Source of the DNA: Podospora pseudocomata
Taxonomy: Eukaryota; Ascomycota; Sordariomycetes; Sordariales; Podosporaceae
NCBI RefSeq assembly: GCF_035222375.1
Contig: NC_085889.1
Location: 2,666,001-2,730,000, forward strand
Length of the DNA: 64,000 nt
Direction: 5' to 3'
Shown: positions 33,335 to 45,056 of the stretch, in pieces
Numbering within the stretch: position 1 is the first letter of the stretch
Layout of the letters: every line of letters starts with the position of its first letter
The notes under the pieces: generated by a model
What the model was told of the DNA's origin: nothing
The model's database searches: none
What the model saw: only the letters and a program-made list of their open reading frames with translations
Program-made: the position numbers and the translations under genes

Positions 33335-35443
33335 GATGGCAGAGAACGGGCCCTTCTGATGAAAGACGTGACATTCGAGGTGTTGGGAACATTGTGCAGA
33401 TCATGGGTTATATCGTGGTTTTAATACGCTTCGTCCCATTGCTACTGAGAATGGCCTATCTGTATCCCTGCTGTTGCCGCAAAATTGACCTGCCGTATTG
33501 GGCCGGGGATAGCATATACGAACAGATGTCGCAGCAGAACGAGACATCAAGGTATGGTGATGAGAGTGGAAGCTCGGGTGGTGACGCTGCCAAGACGCAG
33601 TGTCACGACGGTTCGGCACCTGCCTCTCTGGGTCGTGATGGTTACATTAGCAGCCACCCGCCAGTTCGCAGTGCTAGAGGGACGCCTGGCAAGTCAGGTG
33701 AGGCGGTCAAGGTGATGGGCGACAATCTACTCACCTGCCAAGATTGGGGTAGCTGTGTCGTAATATTGATGATGACGGCATTCTGCCTGTATTAGGCAAT
33801 CTACTCGATGCATTGAGATGAATTAAACCACTTTCCATTTCCTCGGTGCGACTTCTGATTGCTTGCACGGACAATCATTATTTGCGCATTTCTGTATCCA
33901 TAGTCGCACAAATGACAAACACGGAAATATTAGATGGCCCTTAGCATTTGCAATCCTGTCTCGTCTTTGTCACAGCAACATGGAAGTTCTCGTGATAGAC
34001 CCTGGAAAGTTTGATTTGGGTGCTTAGGGATGTCAGCTTGTAAAATCACATACCTCGATCGACTGTTTTGTGTCTGAGACGCCATCAAACTCCGTAGTTC
34101 CAAGGTCCAAGCCACAACAAGATTAGTCTAGCTCAAACCTTGATGCCTGCTTTCATTTCCAGTGGCCATACCCATTAAGGCTGCCCAGATAAAAAGTATG
34201 CCCAGATAAACAGAGGCGAGAGTAAAAATTAGATGATGCATGTCGAATGCCATTTTCCAGAGCTGTCCACATCTCATGACTCCCATACGCCTGGTGCCAA
34301 CCTCCCACCACAAGGGCAATCGATCTGGTCATTGGAAGTATTTGGGTGTAGACAAACCAGAACTGTCGTTGTTTTTTATGTTGTCGGGAGGGATTATCAT
34401 TGACTTTTAGAGAACATAAAGGCTAAAGAACGGCAAAGAGTAGTTGATAGAACTCGCATGTGACTGACTGAAGTTATGGATGCGGTTGGTGAGCTAGGCT
34501 GTGGTGGGCAATGTGCCAAGAGCCCATGCCTGACCAACCATGCACCGCCAAGGCATGTCAACCTCCTCGCGACGACGAGGCTGCCAAAAGAACCTCAGAC
34601 AGGCATCTACTCTGGCCTAACAGAAGCTGACTGCTCTCCGGCGGAGCCTATATGGCGGGGTCGATAGAGGGGTGTGGCTGGACAAGTGTCCAAATGTTTG
34701 GCATCACACTTTAGTCGCTATTGTCGTGTTACTTTGGAGAATAAGCAATAATTGCTGGTAGGATTGTGCCTGAGTTGTTAATGAGAAGTGGATGTCTTGG
34801 TGGCTTTCACCTGAACGCTTTTCATTGTCTTTGAATACTTTCCCATTATCTGCTAATGCGTCTTGCTATCCTCGAACATGTATTATATATATTTAAAAGC
34901 TCTTTCATTGTATCTTGACGCATACTTACTATCTTTTGACAGCCGTTCCAGTTCTTTCAAGTCATGCCAAAAATCACCTCAATGCCTATCCGCTATCTGT
35001 CAGGCCATGAGTCAGGATACAAGAGGTGGCCTTCTGACTGGGCAACTCCCATCGTCTCTTGTCCATGGGTCCCACCACACACCTCAGTTGCTCCTTCCGC
35101 ACCAGGTCCCAGGACATTCCAACCTGACCTCTATTCACTTGGCTGTCAGCCGTTTACAGGTCTTTTGGCCACGAGCCCTCCTCGTTGCGCCTGGCAGCCA
35201 GTCGGAGGGCCCGTCAGCCCTGCTCTTCACGCCCGGCAACCAATCAGATGGCCCAGCCCCGCAACTTTTTTCACCTGCGTGCCTGCGACAAATATCCTCT
35301 TCCGCATTTGTTCCAATCTTTTCCAGTTGATGGTCCTCGATCCCAATCTCGATTTTTCAACCCCATCCAATAATTCAGCCACACCCTTCTACGACCACCA
35401 CACTTCACCCTCAATAAGGCCGAGTTGCAAAAGGCGAACAGTG
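33335..35443. other. Intergenic, no gene seen
   Basis: 2.1 kb. Open frames at 33394-33795 and 34964-35557 have no domain, no signal and irregular composition. The right end is the presumed promoter of the decayed coiled-coil gene. Confidence 0.5.
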
Positions 35444-36730
35444 ATGGCCGAAGAGGATTGTGATCACAATGGTGCCATTGTAAGTCACAGCCCAGGTTGG
35501 CGAGTTGTTCGACTCACTGACACCATTTCGACAGGTCGACCAGCACCGTGCTGCTAGCACCGAGAAGAGCCAATGCTCAACCATGCCAGAGGTATGTCCG
35601 TCATCCGGAGTCGATGCATTCAGCGCAGTACCTCCATTCCAAATCGCCCTCGCCGGAGTATGTTGATTTATTAATGGAATTATGATGGCAGCAAGCTCGG
35701 AGGGGCTGGCCGAGGGATGCTCCCACATGGTCAGCTGACTTGTTTATCGAGGATGAAGCAGGCGGAGTGGGGCACTGATTGGCGTGTCGTCTGTTCCACT
35801 TGGGCATACCAGTTCGCTTTCGTGCTGACGGATGGACAATCATATAGGAAGCTCTTGCCAAGTTGTGAAACCCCCGTGCTGATCACATCGACCGCGATAC
35901 TGAGGAATTGAGGTCCGAGTTTGCGACATCTGCCACCACCGTGATCAAGGCTTTCGACAAGCTCGCGAATCGTACCACCCAGAAGCAAGGCACCGACGAG
36001 ACGTTGTCATCAATGACGACCCTGGTCCAGCAGGTTGGCACCATGGCTACGGCTCAACGTACGATCGAAGGCAAATTCCAACGAGTCGATGACGAATTGA
36101 AGGGCATATCAGAGCGGCTTGCCAAAGTTTGCTTGGATATTACCAATACCTAATGTCGAGTGCAAAAAGAGACCGAAGCGGCTGAAAAGGCGCAGTCGAC
36201 AGCTTCAACAGCAGCCCTCAAGTACTCAAGCGATGTCAAAAATCTGACCAAGGTCCTGGGCGACATCAAAAAAGCCTCAGCTAAGAATTTTAATTACATT
36301 CTCAGTATGGACGGCAAGGTCTCTGGGAGGCTGGGGGATATTAAGATCCGTCAAAACAATTTGGAAGGTCAACTTGCGAATAATCAGCGCGAACAGGAAA
36401 GGTTGAAGATGTAGCTGGAAGGAGTCAAGGATACATACAATGGGTTCAAGCTCTGGGTTAATGGAGAGGTCACCGATGTCGAGAATCGGGGGAATGGCGA
36501 CAGCCGGTAGAGTCGGCGTGAGACTGATGTCACACAGTGTTTGGTTAAGAATCGAAAACTGCGCAAAGATCTCGAGGCTCTGCCCCAACAGGTTTCAGAT
36601 CGGCACCCCGACCTTGATTTGGTAGATGCGAAACGTTCCAGGATTGCATAAACCGAGCACAATCACACCCTTATCTACGACGCGGACAGACAATGGTTTG
36701 ACTGGACGGAGAACGGGGAGTTTGTTTAGT
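35444..36730 (+). pseudogene. Decayed coiled-coil protein gene
   Basis: An ATG at 35444 opens MAEEDCDHNGAI, followed by a good intron (35480 region, GTAAGT, ending CGACAG) and VDQHRAASTEKSQC. From about 35895 a frame reads DTEELRSEFATSATTVIKAF and runs through 36414 and on to about 36650, interrupted by stops of the TAA/TAG type. The encoded segments are rich in Gln, Glu, Lys and Ala with heptad-like spacing (LVQQVGTMATAQRTIEGKFQ, IKIRQNNLEGQLANNQREQE), which suggests a coiled-coil protein. I do not recognise the family. The stop pattern fits C-to-T change at CAA and CAG, as in RIP. Confidence 0.5.
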
Positions 36731-36811
36731 TCCGCTTGGGTAGAGTGTGTGTTGGGTGATCACAGCCCATACGGCATCCGTTTCTACCTACCAAGACAAA
36801 TACTACATGGA

Positions 36812-39800
36812 TCAATAGCCCCATTGCTTGCACCAATTTCTCATCAGGTCTCCCGTCACGGCCTTCATGTTCTTCATAGTCTTGCTCCTCCTCATTGTCC
36901 TCTCCATCTCCATATCGACATAACCCTGTCCCTCCTTGACCTTCTCGTTCCAAGTCTTGTACGTGTCCAACAGCTTGACACCCGGATTCCGGCTGACATC
37001 CTCCGTCGTCGCCGCGCTCTTCTCCAGTTGTTTCACCCATTCCTCAAACGACACAATCTGCTTGATCCTGTCGCCGTAGAAGTCCTTGACTGCCTTGGCC
37101 AGCTCACCCCACTGCACCTTCCTAGGATTGATGCCATGGAAATAGCCTCTGATCAGGTCGACCGGCACATCCTCCGTCACACCCGACACCTCCAGCACCA
37201 TGTGGGCAATCCCCTCAATCGGCACCCAGTCCACCGTCGTCATCTGGCCCAAGCTGTTGGGCAACAGACCCATATACACTGAACTGGCCACCACAGATGG
37301 CAGCCACTCCTGCCTGTTCCAGTACCCCTTTTCCGATGACGGCCCCCCAATCTGACCCACCCGGATGATCTCACTCGGCACCCCCGACACCTCCGAAGCC
37401 TTTTCCAAAATCAACGAACTGATCAGCTTCGACCGTCCATACCCGCCAGTGGAAATGTCAAAATCCCGCAGCGACTTCTCCGGCACCGGTTCCTTCTTCC
37501 TCCAGGCATCCGTCGTGGCGATGGAGGAGATAAACACCACCGGCACCCGCTTGTACGCCTTTCTGCTAAAGTCGGCCAGGTTGCGCACGCCCCGGATGTG
37601 CGGCTCGAAAGACTCGGTTGGCATGTTGAAGTTGACGGGCCACTGGTTGTGGATCACGCGGTCGACCTCGCCCAGGAGCCGGTTGTAGGTTTCCATTCCC
37701 AAGCCCAAATCGAAGAGGGACATGTCGGCGTGGAGGAACTCGGCTTTGGAGAGGTCGGTTGTGAGCCCACGCTCACGCATGCTCTTGAGCTGGCGTTCTT
37801 TGCCGTTGACGGCGCGGTTGAGGCAAATGACCTTTTTGACGCGGGGGCACGAGGCACAAATGCCTAGCATGTAGGACCCGAGAGCGCCTGTTGTGCCGGT
37901 GATGACGATGACTTGGTCTTGGTCGGCGGGAGGTGGCTTTTCGGATTGACCCGAGGGCATGTCGCGGGTGTACTTTTCTAACAGGGCCTCCATGGCGTGT
38001 TCCTCATGATCAGGCTCTCCGACGGTGGCGTCCTTGCCCTCCTTGTTGACGACTGACCAGACATAGTCGGAGAGCCTTTTGGCTGTTGGGTTGCCATAGA
38101 TGACACGGGTGGCCAAGGCGGAGGAGTCCACTGTGACGCCTGCTGCACTGAGGCCTGCACGCAAGAGACGGGACAAATTAATGACTTGCATTGAGTCCAC
38201 CCCCACAGAGAAAAAGTCGGTGTCGGGTTCGAGCCTGGGTGCACCGAGTTGGTCGGTAAAGATCTTCAAGATGCACTCGTTGAGGGCGTCCTTTGATGAC
38301 AGGTCCAACACCGGCGCTTCCCCTGAGCGGACCTCGGTGACATGTTTGTAGATTTGGTCAATTTCGTCGTTGTACATCTTCATTGTGCCAACTCGCTGGA
38401 TTGTTCCCTTGCCCGCTCGGAGAAAGGGCTTTTTGGGGTTTGACAGAGCCAAGAACTGCCGCCCAATCTGGCCATGTGCCACCGTCTGCTTGTTGGCCTT
38501 CACAACCAGGGGCCAGACACTGTCAAGGAACTTTTGCTCGTCGGCGGGATGCTCTGCAGGCTCGAGGATCAGTGCTGGCTGGAACCGCCCGCTGCCTACA
38601 ACGAGTGCGCCCTTGATCTTGGGATGATTCATCATGGTGGTCTCGATGTCGATGGGATTCAACTTCTCGCCGTTGGAAAACACAATGATATTGTCGCAAC
38701 GGCCTTGATAGATCCAGTGATCTTTGAGGGTGGGATGAGGCTTGTACAGGTCCTTGGTGCTGTACTCTTTGAGATCGGGAAAGGTGTAAAAGAAGCCCAA
38801 GAAGCCAGGCTCTTTTGCTCTGCGGACAATGATCTGCTCGTATGCATCATCGTCGGCTGTCTTGCGCCACTCGCAGCTGAAGAGGTCCGAGTTGATGATG
38901 AAATACTGCCAAAGCTTGGGATCAGGCTGCCAGTAGATCAAGAAGGGCGTAAATCTGAGGGGTTAACTTCGAAATGCTTTTTTGCTGAAGGGCAAGACTC
39001 ACTCTGTAGCCGAGATGACGTTGAGTAGTGTCACGCCGTTGTTGACAAGCCTGTCCCCTGGGTCTTTGGCAAGGTTGCCTGGGATCATTAGCAACCATCA
39101 CTCTCAAGAAACGCTGGGAGGGTAGGCACTCACCTCCACCAAAGCCGACAAACTCCAGCTTGGCGAGAGCCTCGACAGATTCTGTGTCGTGGCTCAGCTC
39201 TTCCAGAACAGCAGGCGGCAAAATGACGGCATCCACCTCGGCGTGATGAAGATACTCCATCGCTGAAACAGAACTCAGGGGAACATTTCCAATCCCTAAC
39301 GCAGCGGGCACATCCCAGTAGTGAATCATGATCATGCTGATATACATGGCGGCAGCATGGTAAAGAGGCACTGCCAATGTGTTAGCGCGTCCTTCCCACA
39401 TGTCGGATCAGACACCGCTTACTGGGATGAAGGATCCTGTTGGCTCTCAGTGCCATCTCTTCAATCCACAGTCGTCTCCCCTCCCACTCCCCCAGCTCGT
39501 GGATTTTGTCGCCTATCGCCAGCATTCCATGTCTGCAAACAACCGGCTTGGGAAATCCCGTACTCCCACTCGTGTGCAGAACCAGCAAAGGATCCCATTC
39601 GGCTTCGTCAAACGTCTTGTTGTAAGGGTAGTGCTCAATGGTTTCTTGGGGGAACCACATGTCGACGGGAAAGGTCATTATGGCGGCCATATCGCGCTCT
39701 TCCAGCCACGGCTGGACCATGTTCTTGAAGGACTGATCAAACCAGATAATGTTGCAGTTGCACTGCTCAAAGAGGTTCAACTGGCCTTCCTGGGAGTTGC

Positions 39801-40110
39801 GTGGAGAGATGAACAGGGCCTGGTACCCTGCCTTGACGGCGCCGATGGCGAAGATTGGGTATCGAACATCGTTGGGACCAATGTAGGCCACTGTGGGAAA
39901 GGAACCGGGTTCTGGCTTTCCGGTGGTACTGACGAGCTTGTGGGCTATGCGGTTGATGGCGTTAGCAGCATCTTTGTATGTGATCTTTTTCCATCCATCC
40001 TTTGGGTGAATGGACCGCGGGACCGAAATCCATTCTCTTGTTGGTTCAAATCTCGCCCGTTCGTCGATTATGTTAGGGATAAGGCGCCGGCCAAACTGAG
40101 GTGAAGACAT
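36812..40110 (-). CDS. NRPS-like carboxylate reductase (A-T-R architecture)
   Basis: Four exons (40110-39423, 39370-39134, 39078-39003, 38954-36812) with introns of 48-55 bp give 1047 residues. The adenylation domain spans about 20-520, with LHTSGSTGFPKPV at 178-190 and, after the first intron, HPMPLYHAAA. The carrier domain has the phosphopantetheine serine in FFSVGVDSMQ (Ser588). The thioester reductase domain has the NAD(P)H motif VITGTTGALGSY (about 685-696), Ser/Thr near 809 (FISSIATTD) and YGRSK (839-843). There is no condensation domain. Such enzymes activate an acid as AMP ester, load it on the carrier and release it as aldehyde or alcohol. The substrate cannot be deduced. It lies next to DUF3445, hemerythrin and P450 genes. 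Confidence 0.93.
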
Positions 40111-40855
40111 CGTGCGGATTTGACACACAAGACAGCTATTTTCAATAATGGGATGAGTTGTGTTGCTTGTAGGTGATACGGGAACAGGTGCGCTTTATCA
40201 GCAGGAGATTCTGTCCTTTAAAGAGCGCATGTCACTCTCACTATCATCTCCATCAAGCAAACCGGTTGCGTCGGAACTCAATCCCTCGCGGCGCGAACCG
40301 GACGACAGTTCTCAGTCATTCCCAATGGAGAATTCCGCCATCATATCTGGGTCTCGACGTCTGACCGCTCGTATTGCTGGAGTCAGATGCATCATCATTA
40401 TATCACTGCTCCGACACCGTCTGATCTTGTTCAGGCATCATCGATTTTGGGGTGTTGTTCAGGGGCCGATAACAGTTGCCGTAGGCTTCGAAAGAAATGA
40501 TGAGGCGGGCGAGATTGTCATGAGTTTGGAGCTGTCACAATTGCTCCTCCTGTCTCGGAGGCGGTCAAGGTCGAAACTAGTATCTGCTGGCATATGGGTC
40601 CTGCCGGCGCATCAAGTGATGACGACACGCGGAAGAGCCCGCTAGCCCACCCGCTTTGAGGGGAGTACGCTGGGGGCCCAGGTGCACCGATTGTTTCATA
40701 TCATTCTCGAGAAGCCGCATCGTTCCGGATGCTGTTTACTCGGAAGCGCGGATGCAGCTGTCTCGCTTGTTCGGTTTTGGAGTGGGCCCCGAAGCTGCCG
40801 CCACCGCGAAGGTCGAGGTCGGTGAGGAGTGAAAAAGGCACATTTGGTCTATCAT
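40111..40855. other. Intergenic, promoter region of the A-T-R reductase
   Basis: 745 bp between two minus-strand genes. The frames present are short and unsupported. Confidence 0.55.
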
Positions 40856-42166
40856 TCAATATGGATACGCCCGAACCTCGTCTTCCCTGCTCAAGTCGAG
40901 CCCCCTATCCAACTGTTCTTGGTGCTTCTGATCCAGGTACTCCAGCAACACATCTTGATACTTGTCCTTGCCCTTGTATCTGCTAACATCTTCACCCCAA
41001 GATCGTACTGCGCTCGCAAGTCGCCCTGGCACATAATCTTCCTCTGCGATCTCGGTGACCGGGTGAAAGTACGTTCTGATGGTAAACACTACCCCTCCCG
41101 AGTTGGGCAATCTCCTCAGGGTTTGTCTCTCGGACCGGAAATAATGATGCTGGATCGCCCTATTCTTCTCGGCCGTAGCCCACGACACATTGGGTGCGTC
41201 CTCGAGTCCAATCGACCATGACCAACCCAGCTGGTCGTCCACCTGAAAGAAGTAATTGTTGCGAGCCACCATTTCTTGTGGCTTGACACGTCGGAAGAAG
41301 TTCATCATGCCCTTCTCCAACTTCTCCTTGTACTGTGGAACATCCCCCGACTGTCCCTTTTGTTAGTTGTCTCTTTCTTCAACCACCATCCCGACAAGGC
41401 AGCTCGAACATACAGTGTGAATTTCGCTCAACCCCATCCCGAACTTGTCCTCCAGTCGCCAGAAGCCTGGCAGCAATGTCGCTCCAGCGAGGAGATAATA
41501 ATTCCCGTCCTCCCTCTCAATCATGATGGCCAGATCATCCTGCACAAGCCTGGCAGCCATCTGCATCGGGTCCTCGACCAGCCGACCTTGCTCATCGCCC
41601 TCAAAGTCAAAGTCTTCCCCGCTCCAGAGATTCTTCACCCCCTTTTCTGTCTTTTGGTACAAGGATGGATACCGAGCCGGCAGGTACTCCCGAAACTCCT
41701 GCAGCAACTCCATCGCGGCAGGGTATGCCTCGGGGTGCGTCTTGCACGACTTGTCTCCCCTGAGGGCGATGCGCTTTTGCTTCTCGGCGTGGTACTTGGG
41801 AAACTGGTTGTCGAGCTCAATCCAGTCCTCGTATTGGGCTTTGCGTAGTCCCATGGTAACGTGATAGACCGGGCCGTAACGGAAGGGTCGGTAAGGGAGA
41901 GGCTTGGTGGTTTCGATGGACCAGTCGGGATATGGTTCGGGCGTTGGAAAGCGAAAGGAGGACGGGACCCAGTGGCCCCATTGTCGTTCGGGTGACTTTT
42001 CGAGGGTGGGGGTGGATGCTCGGGGAGGGACGCCGTCTTGTCGTCGGCGGAGGCGCCAGAGCTGGAAGAGCTTTGTCCATATTAAAAAGCTCACAAGGGT
42101 GAGAACAAAATGGATCAGAGAAGGGCCCTCGGAAAGGCGAGATGTGAGCGCATCGTAAAACCCCAT
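40856..42166 (-). CDS. DUF3445 protein (haem-dependent oxidative N-demethylase-like)
   Basis: Two exons (42166-41414 and 41350-40856), with a 63-bp intron that has a CTAAC branch-like site, give 415 residues. A single hydrophobic segment near residues 18-35 probably anchors it to a membrane. The DUF3445 core is clear: PYRPFRYGPVYHVTMGLRK, WIELDNQFPKYHAEK, QDDLAIMIEREDG, GFWRLEDKFGMGLSEIHT joined to SGDVPQYKEKLEKGM, and FRSERQTLRRLP. Bacterial members form the haem subunit of an oxidative N-demethylase; fungal members are uncharacterised as far as I know. An oxidative role on an amine or similar group is inference. It is on the same strand as the A-T-R reductase and the hemerythrin-domain gene. 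Confidence 0.88.
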
Positions 42167-42674
42167 GTTGGCAAAGAGGTCGCGATAATGCGCAGCACAA
42201 CGGTGACACAGAACAATCCCGCCTCAACAGGCCTGCTGGGAGCTGGGCAGGCAGCAGGAGATATATCTGCCATCACATCCCTCGCTGGCTGCCTTATCAC
42301 TTACACCTGCGCGCGCAACTGTAGGTGGCGTACCCCTCTCAAGCTCTTATCAGTGACGCAGCTCTTATCGGGACTTTATCTCCCCATTGGGTAAAAGTGT
42401 GCATTCAGCACCCAGCTGATAGGAATGCCAGGTATCACCAATCATTATCGATGGGGCACGCTTTATCATTGTTGTGCAAATATTGAATAAGAAGTCCCTG
42501 ATCTGGACTCAGCATGACTGCGAACAACACCGTGCGGAGCTGGTTCGGCGTGCCGGGGTCAGACAAATCGCCAAGCTGAGAGCGACAACGACCAAGTGGA
42601 ACCTCAAGATGTCTATTTGGACGACATCCCTTGATTACCCAGGTATCTATCATAAGTTTCTAATCATCCCACGT
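42167..42674. other. Intergenic, no gene seen
   Basis: 508 bp between the DUF3445 and hemerythrin genes, both on the minus strand. Repeated CTCTTATC-type blocks around 42335-42375 are the only visible structure. Confidence 0.5.
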
Positions 42675-43422
42675 TCATATCTTCCTCTCCTCTGCACTGG
42701 GGAACTTCTTGAACATGTCCATCAACTTGTCAATTGGCGCAGCCATCAACCCTGCCACTGTCTCGTATGGCGGCCTATCAGGTGCTCCAGGGTGCGATTG
42801 TGTCGGCACAAAATGCTTTGTCCTGTCAAAACTGGCCGCCATCTTTTGGGAGTCGCCATCCTCGATGTGCTTCTCCAACAATGGCAAGTCATCCTGTTCC
42901 TCTTCCTTGATGTGCTGTCCCAAGGTTTCCCAGAGCGAGTTAATAGCTGGAATAAAGCTGGGGTCCGAGGCTTCCATTTGCTGAAACTCATAGAGCTTCT
43001 CCTTTACCTGTGGACTTCTTAGCATAGATGAACGTGTATCTAGGCGAGAATAGGCGGCTTACTATCTGATGCTCGCTTCTATCCTTCTCTGCCAGCTTGA
43101 GTCCGTCAGGCACATGTTTTTCCATGGCTGGGTAGACGACGAGCTCTTCCGCGATCGAGTGTCGGGCCAACTCCCAGACGAACTGATTTTGCCAACGGAC
43201 CTTCTCATCGTCCGACTTGGCAGACTTGATCTTGTTGTAGTAGGACTCTAGCTCGCGGTGGTCGTGCTTAATGCGGTCAGAGACTTTGTTTCCTGCGGCG
43301 GTGGCCATTCTGGCGACGGAGATGAAGGATGGTCTTTGGCTGGAAGATGGAAGCGAGAACACTGCCCTGGTGGATTGTTTAGATAGAAGAGTGGTCGGTG
43401 TTCTGATGCACTGGTTGAACAT
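42675..43422 (-). CDS. Hemerythrin-domain protein
   Basis: Two exons (43422-43063 and 43007-42675) with a 55-bp intron give 230 residues. The first 38 residues are rich in Arg, Ser and Thr without acidic residues, as in a mitochondrial targeting sequence. The four-helix hemerythrin fold follows with candidate iron ligands in IKHDHRELESYY (His53, His55), ELARHSIAEELVVYP (His88, Glu92), EKHVPDG, SEHQIVKEKLYE (His118) and LGQHIKEEEQDDLPLLEKH (His152, Glu156). Such proteins bind a di-iron centre and may sense or buffer oxygen or nitric oxide; related fungal proteins are little studied. The C-terminal 45 residues (FVPTQSHPGAPDRPPYETVA onwards) are an extension found in many fungal members. Confidence 0.88.
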
Positions 43423-45056
43423 GGTGAAGAAAGTATTAGCGTTGTGTTGAGATGCTGTGCAATGACGGAGTTGGGAAGACAGTCAAGTAGGTAAGGCAGG
43501 TAGGTATGCGATGGTAAGTTATTAACTAGCTTCATTGTGGTAAAAGCTATCTTTCTTATGCCTGTGCTACCTTACCCGGCGGATCATTCAATGACGCCTT
43601 AATGATGAATGATGGCAGCCATTTCTTTCATGAAGCGACGTCTAGGTGAGCCTTGATTCCCCATAACTGCTGGGAACCAATCAAACAGGAATAGCAATAC
43701 CGTAATAGATTGCAAATTAGCTCTCTTTGAGTGGTCAACTGAGCTCGGAAATCATATGCGATATAAATCAGTTGTTGAGGATCTAGAAGCTGTTAATCAT
43801 TGATCGCCGATGCCTTGGCGTCCTAGTCAATGACCTCATCACCCTGAGTTGCCCTCGCATACGCAATCACCGACAGCTACGTATCTACTGAGATGGAACC
43901 ATAAACTTCCATACATCATCAACATCACGGCCCTTCGTCAATTTTCTGAAACATCCAACTCAATGCCCACCTCGGACGGCAGTCCCAAGGCACCCTCGCC
44001 GTCCTCAGAATATCTCGCATCACGCCGGGTCCAATATCCCGCAGGCTTTGTATCTCTTCGGAAACATTGTGAGCAGTTATGGCCAGGAAATGAACAGTAT
44101 CGGCGGCCCAGTCGTGAATAGGCTCGAGTTCCGAAACCTATAGCTGACCTGGTCATCCGCTGAGAGGCTTGTGGTGAACTTCCAGGTTGTCGAAATATGG
44201 GAAAGTGTTGGATGCTGTGGGAAGCGAGGGTGGATCTGATCAATCAAAACGGTTGAACTCCACCAATCAGGAGGGGGTCTGTTGCTTGCAGCGCAGGCAG
44301 CTGGTTTGAAACCTTGTATATCCCAGCTCGAGGCGTGCCATGCTGGCGTCGCTGGCACGCTGGGAGAGGGCGGCCAAACCTCCGAAACGCCCGGTTCAGG
44401 TTGGTTGGGACAGGGACGAGAGCGGAGCCGGGATCCGACGTTCAAATTAAAGATAGGAAAACAGCGAGTGCCGGCGGAAGGCCTGGCATAGCGTGCAAAA
44501 AACGGCAGCGCCATCGGCGCGGGGGCCAAACATGGCGTCGCGGGTGGCACGGAAAGATCGCGGAAGCTTGGACCACAAGACAACTTGCATCGATTTCGGC
44601 CCAGGCTCGAGTTCGGCTTCTTATTCGGGTCGGCCTGTGATTTGTCGGCCCTCTATCCGCGTATCCAAACATCACCACTTCCAACGGCCTCAGGTCGCAG
44701 ACGGATAAATACCACTGGCGCTGCAGGCCTTGCACCGCATGCAAACCAGCCGGGTGCTACCATGCCATTGACCACAGGTTCTCTGTTATGGGATGATAAA
44801 CGCGCACCAACGCAGTTTCCCGCAGTGCCCGCCTGCTGCCCGGCGCTCCTGCTGGTTCAGATGAGCCGGCTGGCAGGCTGGCAGGCTGGCAGTGATCGAC
44901 ACGGCAAATTGCCCACCCGCAAGGAATTCCACATGGAATCTGGAAGGAGCCATCGGGGGGCAAGTGAATCGCGAGCAACCTACCTATTTTATCAGCCATA
45001 GTTCCCACCTGCAGTTTACCGTCTCTCCCCCATAGTACTTGCTTCCAACAGCAAAC
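43423..45056. other. Divergent intergenic region, hemerythrin gene and P450
   Basis: 1.6 kb between divergent start codons. No supported gene. It holds a short tandem GGCTGGCA repeat (three copies, 44869-44892). Confidence 0.55.

Noticed and set aside
34964-35557. 197-codon Pro-rich plus-strand frame
   Set aside because: No domain; it runs into the start and first intron of the decayed coiled-coil gene in another frame.
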